From assembly GCA_020433785.1 (NCBI GenBank), contig JAGRCC010000990.1, positions 1 to 6,547 on the forward strand: a stretch of 6,547 bases of DNA, given 5' to 3'. The DNA is from Anaerolineae bacterium. Its GTDB lineage: Bacteria; Chloroflexota; Anaerolineae; 4572-78; J111. Position numbers and translations under genes: made by a program. Shown here piece by piece: positions 1 through 4,190 of this stretch; the first letter of the stretch is position 1; each line of letters opens with the position of its first letter. The notes beneath the pieces were generated by a model. The model did not search any database and had not been told where the DNA came from. It worked only from the letters and a program-made list of their open reading frames with translations.

Positions 1-1155
1 CTGGAAGATATGATCCGGCTGCGGGCGCAAACAAAAAAGTTGCAGCTAACTGTTAAGCGAACCGACCTGCCGCAGTTTATTCGTAATGACGAAGTTAAGC
101 TACGTCAAGTTCTCATCAACCTGCTCAATAATGCGCTCAAATTTACTGAGGACGGCGAAGTTACCTTACGTATGGGGGGGCAGCCAGACCAAGTCAACGA
201 CAGTCAAAGTTCCTCTCCGGCCAGTCAGTCGATCATTAAGTTATTTTTTGAGGTAGAAGACACGGGACCAGGTATTGCTGCGGAAGAGTTGGCTACGGTC
301 TTTGACGCTTTTGTTCAGACCCGCACCGGTCAAAGTGCTCACGAAGGCACCGGCTTGGGATTGACCATCAGTTATCAATTTGTGCAGTTGATGGGCGGCG
401 ATATCAGGGTTGAAAGCCAGATGGGGCAAGGGTCGATCTTCAGCTTCGAGATTCCATTTGAGTTGGCCGATCGGTCAGAGATCGAGCCGGAGCACCCTTC
501 TCGGCGCGTGATCGGTTTAGCGCCGGCCACGGCTGGACCGTATCGCATCCTGGTGGTTGAGGACAGCGCTGACAATCGGGTCCTATTGAGCCAGTTGCTG
601 GCCGCGGTCGGTTTCGAGGTGCAAGAGGCCGTCAACGGGCAACAGGGGCTTGACTTATACCGCAGTTGGCAGCCGCATCTGATCTGGATGGATATACGCA
701 TGCCGATTATGGATGGCTACCAGGCCAGTCGGGCGATCAAGAGCGGAAACGGGCCGGAAACGGTTATCATCGCCCTGACGGCTAGCGCCTTTGATGAGGA
801 GCGATCTCAGGTTTTGGCCGCCGGCTGCGATGATTTTGTGCGCAAACCCTTCCGCGAGGCAGAGATATTCGAGAAGATGGCCGACCATTTGAATGTGGCT
901 TATGTTTATGAAGAGCTGGAACCCGTTACGCAGCAGGTGCAGTCGGGTGTGGTGGTCAACTTGACCGGGGACGATTTGGCCCCATTACCTTCTGAATGGA
1001 TTGCCCAGTTACGGCAGGCGGCCAGTCGGGGTCGACGCGAGATGCTGTATGACCTGATCGGCCAGATTAAGCCTGAATACCCTCAGCTTGCCGACGGTTT
1101 GGCCAGCCTGGTCAAGGAGTTACGTTTTGAAAAGATTGTGGTCCTTACCGAGTAG
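1..1155 (+). CDS. Hybrid sensor histidine kinase, C-terminal part (HATPase_c + receiver), 5'-truncated by window edge
   Basis: The frame is open from base 1, so the ATG at 10 is probably internal and the sensor and phospho-accepting His domains lie upstream of the window. Numbering from that ATG, the kinase ATP-binding domain shows an N box around residues 32-45 (key N41), a G1 box DTGPG (84-88), an F-box-like FDAF (98-101) and a G2 box GTGLG (113-117). A low-complexity Ser/Gln insert (about 57-74) separates two strands. A receiver domain follows (about 179-295) with acidic pair E184/D185, phospho-acceptor D228 in MDIRMP, T257 and K279 in RKPF, so all catalytic residues are present. A tail of about 75 residues after the receiver resembles the C-terminal extension of many cyanobacterial and Chloroflexota hybrid kinases (from memory). 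The expected role is autophosphorylation and His-to-Asp relay. The signal sensed cannot be told. It lies 29 nt before the next kinase, probably in the same operon. Confidence 0.93.
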   Translation: MEDMIRLRAQTKKLQLTVKRTDLPQFIRNDEVKLRQVLINLLNNALKFTEDGEVTLRMGGQPDQVNDSQSSSPASQSIIKLFFEVEDTGPGIAAEELATVFDAFVQTRTGQSAHEGTGLGLTISYQFVQLMGGDIRVESQMGQGSIFSFEIPFELADRSEIEPEHPSRRVIGLAPATAGPYRILVVEDSADNRVLLSQLLAAVGFEVQEAVNGQQGLDLYRSWQPHLIWMDIRMPIMDGYQASRAIKSGNGPETVIIALTASAFDEERSQVLAAGCDDFVRKPFREAEIFEKMADHLNVAYVYEELEPVTQQVQSGVVVNLTGDDLAPLPSEWIAQLRQAASRGRREMLYDLIGQIKPEYPQLADGLASLVKELRFEKIVVLTE

Positions 1156-1184
1156 ACGTAAGGGCGTGATTAAGTAGCTTATCA

Positions 1185-2828
1185 ATGACTCAACCGAATA
1201 CCAACTCAAACAACCTTACTTTGAACAGGTCGTCAGAGGGACAAAGTAATATTCTGTTTGTTGACGATACAATATCCAGTCTCGAACTTTTGTCCACGAT
1301 TCTTACCGGCCACGGCTTTGATGTGCGTATAGCCTCGAAAGGGTCAACCGGATTGATGTTGGCCCGGGCCGAGCCGCCTGATTTGATTCTGCTCGATGTT
1401 CGGATGCCGGAGATGGATGGTTACGAAGTTTGTCGGCATTTAAAGAGCGAGCAGGCAACCCGTGACATTCCGATTATCTTTGTTAGCGCCCTGAATGAAG
1501 TGATTGATAAGGTCAAGGGATTTGAAGTGGGGGGCGTGGATTATATTACCAAACCCTTTCAAGCTGAGGAAGTGCTGGCCCGGGTTAAGACTCATTTGAG
1601 CCTCTACAAGCTGCAAACAGAACTAGCAGAACGCAATCTTCACCTTCAGCAAGAAATCAGCGACCGGAAGCAAGCCGAGACATTGATACAGCAGCGGGTG
1701 GTGGAATTGTCTGCGCTGCATACGATTGCCCAAACCTTGGCCAGCCTCAGCGATTTACCGGAGGCTCTGAAAAAGGTGGCTGAAATCATCACTTATCTCT
1801 TTGACGCCGAACTAACCCTCATCAACGTCCTGAGTCTGGACACCGTCGAAATGCAATGGTTAGCCGAGTACCGGCGCAGCACGGCTTCGTTTACCGGGGT
1901 CGCTCCCGCCTTCCGCTTAGATAACGCTCCGATCACCCGCCAAGTACTTGAACAAGGGAAATCACAGGTGTTGTCCAATGTTCAAGCTCGCCCATTGGCG
2001 CCGGCTGTGCGGGACTTTGCAGAAGAAGTGGGCGTGCATACTGTTATGTTTATTCCTTTGAAAGTAGGTGGGGCAATCGTGGGTACATATTCGGTGGGCG
2101 CCATACAGCCAGGCCGTACCTTCACCAGCAATGAAGTCACTCTAGCCGAAACCATTGCCGGCGATATCGCTGCGGCCGTCAAGAATGCTCAGCTCACCGA
2201 CCTGGCCCGGACCGCAGCCGTGATGACTGAGCGAAACCGCTTGGCCCGCGAACTGCACGACTCGGTCACGCAGACGCTTTACAGCATCAGTCTCTTTGCC
2301 GATGCGACCGACCTGGCCCTGTCAGCCAGTAACCTGGACAAGGCCGCCGAACATCTACAGGCCGTACGCACCTTGATCTGGGAAGCGATGATGGAAATGC
2401 GCATGCTGATTTTCGAGTTGCGTCCACCGCTATTGGCAGAAGCAGGGTTGGTGGGTGCCCTGCAATCCCGGTTGGAAGCCGTTGAGGCCCGCGCGGGTCT
2501 GGAAATTGATTTTTGGGTGGAGGGAGAAGAACGGTGCCTGCCCGAAACTGTCGCATCTGAATTGTACCGTGTGGCCCTGGAAGCCCTGAACAATACCGCC
2601 AAACACGCCCAGGCAAAACGGGTTGCCCTCCATTTGACCTTCACTGACACGCGGTGCTGTCTGACCGTTCAGGATGACGGTATTGGCTTTGATCCGGACA
2701 CGGCCGCCCAAGGTGGAGGAATAGGCTTGCTCAGTATGCAAGAGCGTATAGCCCAAATCGAAGGCGCTATGACCCTGGAAACTGCGCCGGGAGCAGGGAC
2801 GAAGATTGAGATAGAGGTGAACCTATGA
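1185..2828 (+). CDS. Soluble REC-GAF-HisKA_3 sensor histidine kinase
   Basis: This is a 547-residue cytoplasmic kinase with no membrane segment. In order it has a receiver (about 22-138: D27/D28, phospho-acceptor D71 in LDVRMP, S101, K123 in TKPF), a charged coiled-coil linker (about 139-175), a GAF domain (about 175-337), a HisKA_3 dimerisation helix with H358 in ARELHDSV, and an HATPase (N box around 459-474, DDGIGF at 497-502, GGGIGLL at 510-516). HisKA_3 kinases normally phosphorylate NarL/LuxR-type regulators, and one follows directly with an ATGA overlap. The N-terminal receiver suggests input from another kinase, possibly the hybrid kinase upstream; that link is inferred. The GAF ligand is unknown. 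The ATG at 1185 is the first start after an in-frame TGA at 1167 and leaves about 20 residues before the receiver. It has no good Shine-Dalgarno (AAGGG at 1160-1164 is 20 nt away), so reinitiation after the upstream gene is plausible. Confidence 0.95.
   Translation: MTQPNTNSNNLTLNRSSEGQSNILFVDDTISSLELLSTILTGHGFDVRIASKGSTGLMLARAEPPDLILLDVRMPEMDGYEVCRHLKSEQATRDIPIIFVSALNEVIDKVKGFEVGGVDYITKPFQAEEVLARVKTHLSLYKLQTELAERNLHLQQEISDRKQAETLIQQRVVELSALHTIAQTLASLSDLPEALKKVAEIITYLFDAELTLINVLSLDTVEMQWLAEYRRSTASFTGVAPAFRLDNAPITRQVLEQGKSQVLSNVQARPLAPAVRDFAEEVGVHTVMFIPLKVGGAIVGTYSVGAIQPGRTFTSNEVTLAETIAGDIAAAVKNAQLTDLARTAAVMTERNRLARELHDSVTQTLYSISLFADATDLALSASNLDKAAEHLQAVRTLIWEAMMEMRMLIFELRPPLLAEAGLVGALQSRLEAVEARAGLEIDFWVEGEERCLPETVASELYRVALEALNNTAKHAQAKRVALHLTFTDTRCCLTVQDDGIGFDPDTAAQGGGIGLLSMQERIAQIEGAMTLETAPGAGTKIEIEVNL
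2814..2828 (+). promoter_or_regulatory. Ribosome-binding site and ATGA stop/start overlap coupling kinase to regulator
   Basis: GAGGTG (2814-2819) sits 5 nt before the ATG at 2825, inside the last codons of the kinase gene. The kinase stop TGA (2826-2828) overlaps the regulator start in the tetranucleotide ATGA. This arrangement is typical of translational coupling and supports a kinase-regulator pair made in fixed proportion. Confidence 0.85.
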
Positions 2829-3487
2829 CCCAACCAACCATCCGGGTTCTGGTGGTCGATGATCACGACGTTGTCCGTATGGGCATCCAAGCCCTGTTGG
2901 GCGAGATAGAGGACATCGAGGTCGTTGGTGAGGCCGGCGATGGTCTGCAAGCGATTGAGCAGGCCGGGCGCTTGGAGCCTGACGTGATCCTGATAGACCT
3001 GGTTATGCCCCAAATGAACGGCATCGAGGCGATCCGGCATATCTCAGCCCGGCAGCCCAACACGCGCCTGTTGGTGATGACCAGCTTCAGCGGAGATGAT
3101 ATGGTCTTCCCAGCGATCAAAGCGGGCGCCCTGGGGTTTCTGCTCAAAGATACCAAGCCGGCCGAACTGATCCAGGCGATTCGCCGGGTTTATCGAGGTG
3201 AACCATCCTTGCATCCCAGCATTGCCCGCAAGCTGTTGCAGGAAGTAAGCCAGCTAGAACCCGAACCGCCAACCCGCGAGCCGCTCACAGAGCGGGAGAT
3301 CGAGGTGCTACGCCTGGTTGCCCACGGCCTGGACAACCGGCAGGTCGCCGAGCAATTGGTCATTGCCGAAGTGACCGTGCGCTCGCACGTCAGCCACATC
3401 CTCGACAAGCTGCACCTGGCCAACCGGGTTCAGGCTACGCTGTACGCCCTGCGGGAGGGGCTGACATCTATCGACGATGATCCCTAG
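2825..3487 (+). CDS. NarL/LuxR-family response regulator (receiver + HTH)
   Basis: At 220 residues this is the usual length for the NarL/FixJ (LiaR/VraR-like) family. The receiver (about 6-122) has D12/D13, phospho-acceptor D58 in LIDLVMP, T86 and K108 in LLKD. A linker rich in Pro and Glu (about 140-153) leads to a LuxR-type four-helix DNA-binding domain (about 154-213), which begins LTEREIEVL and has the recognition region VTVRSHVSHILDKL (183-196). It should bind DNA as a dimer when phosphorylated by the kinase encoded just upstream, with which it overlaps by 4 bp. Its targets cannot be read from the sequence; self-regulation of the operon or control of the downstream genes are possibilities only. 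Nothing is missing or truncated. It is the last gene before a strong intrinsic terminator. Confidence 0.96.
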   Translation: MTQPTIRVLVVDDHDVVRMGIQALLGEIEDIEVVGEAGDGLQAIEQAGRLEPDVILIDLVMPQMNGIEAIRHISARQPNTRLLVMTSFSGDDMVFPAIKAGALGFLLKDTKPAELIQAIRRVYRGEPSLHPSIARKLLQEVSQLEPEPPTREPLTEREIEVLRLVAHGLDNRQVAEQLVIAEVTVRSHVSHILDKLHLANRVQATLYALREGLTSIDDDP

Positions 3488-3494
3488 ACAAATA

Positions 3495-3534
3495 TTGCTA
3501 CGGCAACATCTGTTGTTATCTCCACAAATGTGGA
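3495..3534 (+). other. Cluster of short inverted repeats ahead of the terminator
   Basis: Three short inverted repeats lie in the 46 nt between the regulator stop and the terminator: TTGC-TACG-GCAA (3495-3506), CAACA-TC-TGTTG (3504-3515, overlapping the first, so the two are mutually exclusive), and TCCACA-AA-TGTGGA (3521-3534). They may add 3'-end structure to the operon mRNA or be chance. The stems are only 4-6 bp and two of the loops are too small to be ideal. Confidence 0.3.
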
Positions 3535-3562
3535 AAAAAGCCACCCGAAGGTGGCTTTTTTT
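3534..3562 (+). terminator. Rho-independent terminator, probably bidirectional
   Basis: A perfect 6-bp GC-rich stem, GCCACC (3540-3545) and GGTGGC (3550-3555), has a CGAA loop and is followed by seven T (3556-3562). It is preceded by six A (3534-3539) that can extend the stem and act as the U-tract in the other direction. It ends the three-gene signalling operon and separates it from the lone receiver gene. On the minus strand the loop reads C(UUCG)G, the unusually stable tetraloop, so it could also stop antisense transcription. Confidence 0.92.
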
Positions 3563-3676
3563 GTTGAAGCAAAAATCATTGTTGCACTGATGACCGGGAG
3601 CCGGAACTCAGGTATGCTGTTCCTAGAGAAGTCGTTTAGGTAGATAGTGGCCACTTTAAAATAGGGACCAAGACGG
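3563..3676 (+). promoter_or_regulatory. Intergenic region expected to hold the promoter of the lone receiver gene
   Basis: Because a strong terminator lies upstream, the gene at 3677 needs its own promoter within these 114 bp. I could not assign one with confidence. TTGCAC (3582-3587) resembles a -35 box but has no matching -10 at 16-18 bp. TAAAAT (3657-3662) resembles a -10 box but would leave a leader of under 10 nt and has only a weak -35. A perfect 10-bp palindrome, AGTGGCCACT (3646-3655), lies 21 nt before the start codon and is a possible operator. AGGGA (3663-3667), 9 nt before the GTG, is the likely ribosome-binding site. Confidence 0.4.
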
Positions 3677-4051
3677 GTGACCAAAAAAATAGGGGTTCTG
3701 GTAGTCGATGATCAGCAATCTATCCGGGAAGGCACCAAAGCTTTGCTGGCTTTTTCGCATGATATCGAAGTGATGGCTGAGGCGGCCAACGGCCAGGAGG
3801 CCTTGCAACGGATCGAAGAAGTCCAACCGGACGTTGTGCTGACGGATGTGCGTATGCCGGTCATGGATGGTTTGGAAACCACCCGGCAGATCAAGCATCA
3901 CTGGCCTCAAGTCAAAGTGATCGTCCTGACGATGTATGCCACCCACCGGGCCGAGGCCCTGGCCGCCGGGGCCGACCACTTTCTGATCAAAGCCAGCATG
4001 CGCGAGCTGCTAGAGAATACCATTCGCTCCCTGATTTCTAACCGTGATTAA
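3677..4051 (+). CDS. Stand-alone receiver-domain protein (single-domain response regulator)
   Basis: This 124-residue protein is a complete receiver and nothing else: D11/D12, phospho-acceptor D57 in LTDVRMP, T85, and K105 in LIKA. The sequence looks like the receiver of a NarL-type regulator (VLVVDDQ, then IREGTKALL) but stops where a linker and HTH would follow. The next bases show no remnant of an HTH in the same frame. It should accept a phosphoryl group and act by protein contact, as a relay intermediate or as a phosphate sink. Its partner kinase is not identified; either kinase upstream is a candidate. GTG at 3677 is chosen because an in-frame TAG lies at 3662-3664 with no other start between them, and AGGGA sits 9 nt upstream. 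It is probably in its own transcription unit after the terminator. Confidence 0.92.
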   Translation: MTKKIGVLVVDDQQSIREGTKALLAFSHDIEVMAEAANGQEALQRIEEVQPDVVLTDVRMPVMDGLETTRQIKHHWPQVKVIVLTMYATHRAEALAAGADHFLIKASMRELLENTIRSLISNRD

Positions 4052-4057
4052 ACCTGT

Positions 4058-4085
4058 GGAGGAGTGTATGAAAAGAAACGGTTAA
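4058..4085 (+). other. Strong Shine-Dalgarno with five-codon mini-ORF (MKRNG), possible leader peptide or gene remnant
   Basis: GGAGGAG (4058-4064) is the best ribosome-binding site in the window. It is followed after 3-5 nt by ATG (4068), four more codons and TAA (4083-4085). It starts 6 nt after the lone receiver's stop, so ribosomes could reinitiate here. After the TAA the same frame stays open for 22 more codons, to TGA at 4152-4154. It could be a regulatory leader peptide for the downstream gene, the relic of a lost gene start, or chance. No family is recognisable. Confidence 0.35.
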
Positions 4086-4087
4086 CT

Positions 4088-4122
4088 CAGTAGTCCAAAT
4101 CATTCACAACTTGGGGCTACTG
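4088..4122 (+). promoter_or_regulatory. Leader stem-loop upstream of the secreted repeat protein
   Basis: CAGTAGTCC (4088-4096) pairs with GGGCTACTG (4114-4122) over 9 bp with one G-U, leaving a 17-nt loop. No T-run follows, so it is not an intrinsic terminator. Its place between the mini-ORF and the duplicated start region suggests an mRNA leader structure or an operator-like inverted repeat. The function is not known. Confidence 0.4.
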
Positions 4123-4145
4123 TACCAAAAACAGATATTTATATC

Positions 4146-4190
4146 AAGGGGTGAAAAATGAAGCACAAAGGGGTGAAAAATGAAGCACAA
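4146..4190 (+). repeat. Exact 22-bp tandem duplication of ribosome-binding site plus start codon
   Basis: The 22-bp unit occupies 4146-4167 and again 4168-4189 without a mismatch, and one further base (4190) continues the period. Each copy holds AAGGGGTG, an A-run, then ATG AAG CAC. The second copy supplies the true start at 4180. The first copy's ATG (4158) is in another frame because 22 is not a multiple of three. It encodes 11 residues and stops at TAG 4191-4193, 11 nt past the true ATG. It may affect translation of the secreted protein by decoy initiation or coupling, or may be a recent neutral slippage event. Confidence 0.95.

Noticed and set aside
174..180. Run of seven G in the hybrid kinase (a second run at 4650-4656 in the repeat gene) as phase-variation tracts
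   Set aside because: Both runs are short, both reading frames are intact, and nothing shows length variation.
375..701. Minus-strand open frame of 108 codons opposite the hybrid kinase
   Set aside because: It is a shadow of conserved HATPase and receiver coding sequence, with no recognisable motif.
2279..2756. Overlapping minus-strand open frames of 108-123 codons inside the kinase gene
   Set aside because: They lie opposite a clearly conserved kinase domain, are rich in Arg/Ser/Pro as expected for antisense shadows, and show no domain or ribosome-binding site.
1185..2836. Shared MTQP start of the kinase and the regulator as a sign of duplication of the start region
   Set aside because: The match is only four residues, the bases differ, and the following sequences are unrelated outside the normal receiver motifs.
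4088..4122. Intrinsic terminator between the lone receiver and the secreted gene
   Set aside because: The hairpin has a long loop and no T-run after it.
4103..4145. Promoter for the secreted gene from TTCACA (4103-4108) and TATATC (4140-4145)
   Set aside because: The spacing is far from 16-18 bp and no other -10 fits TTCACA well.
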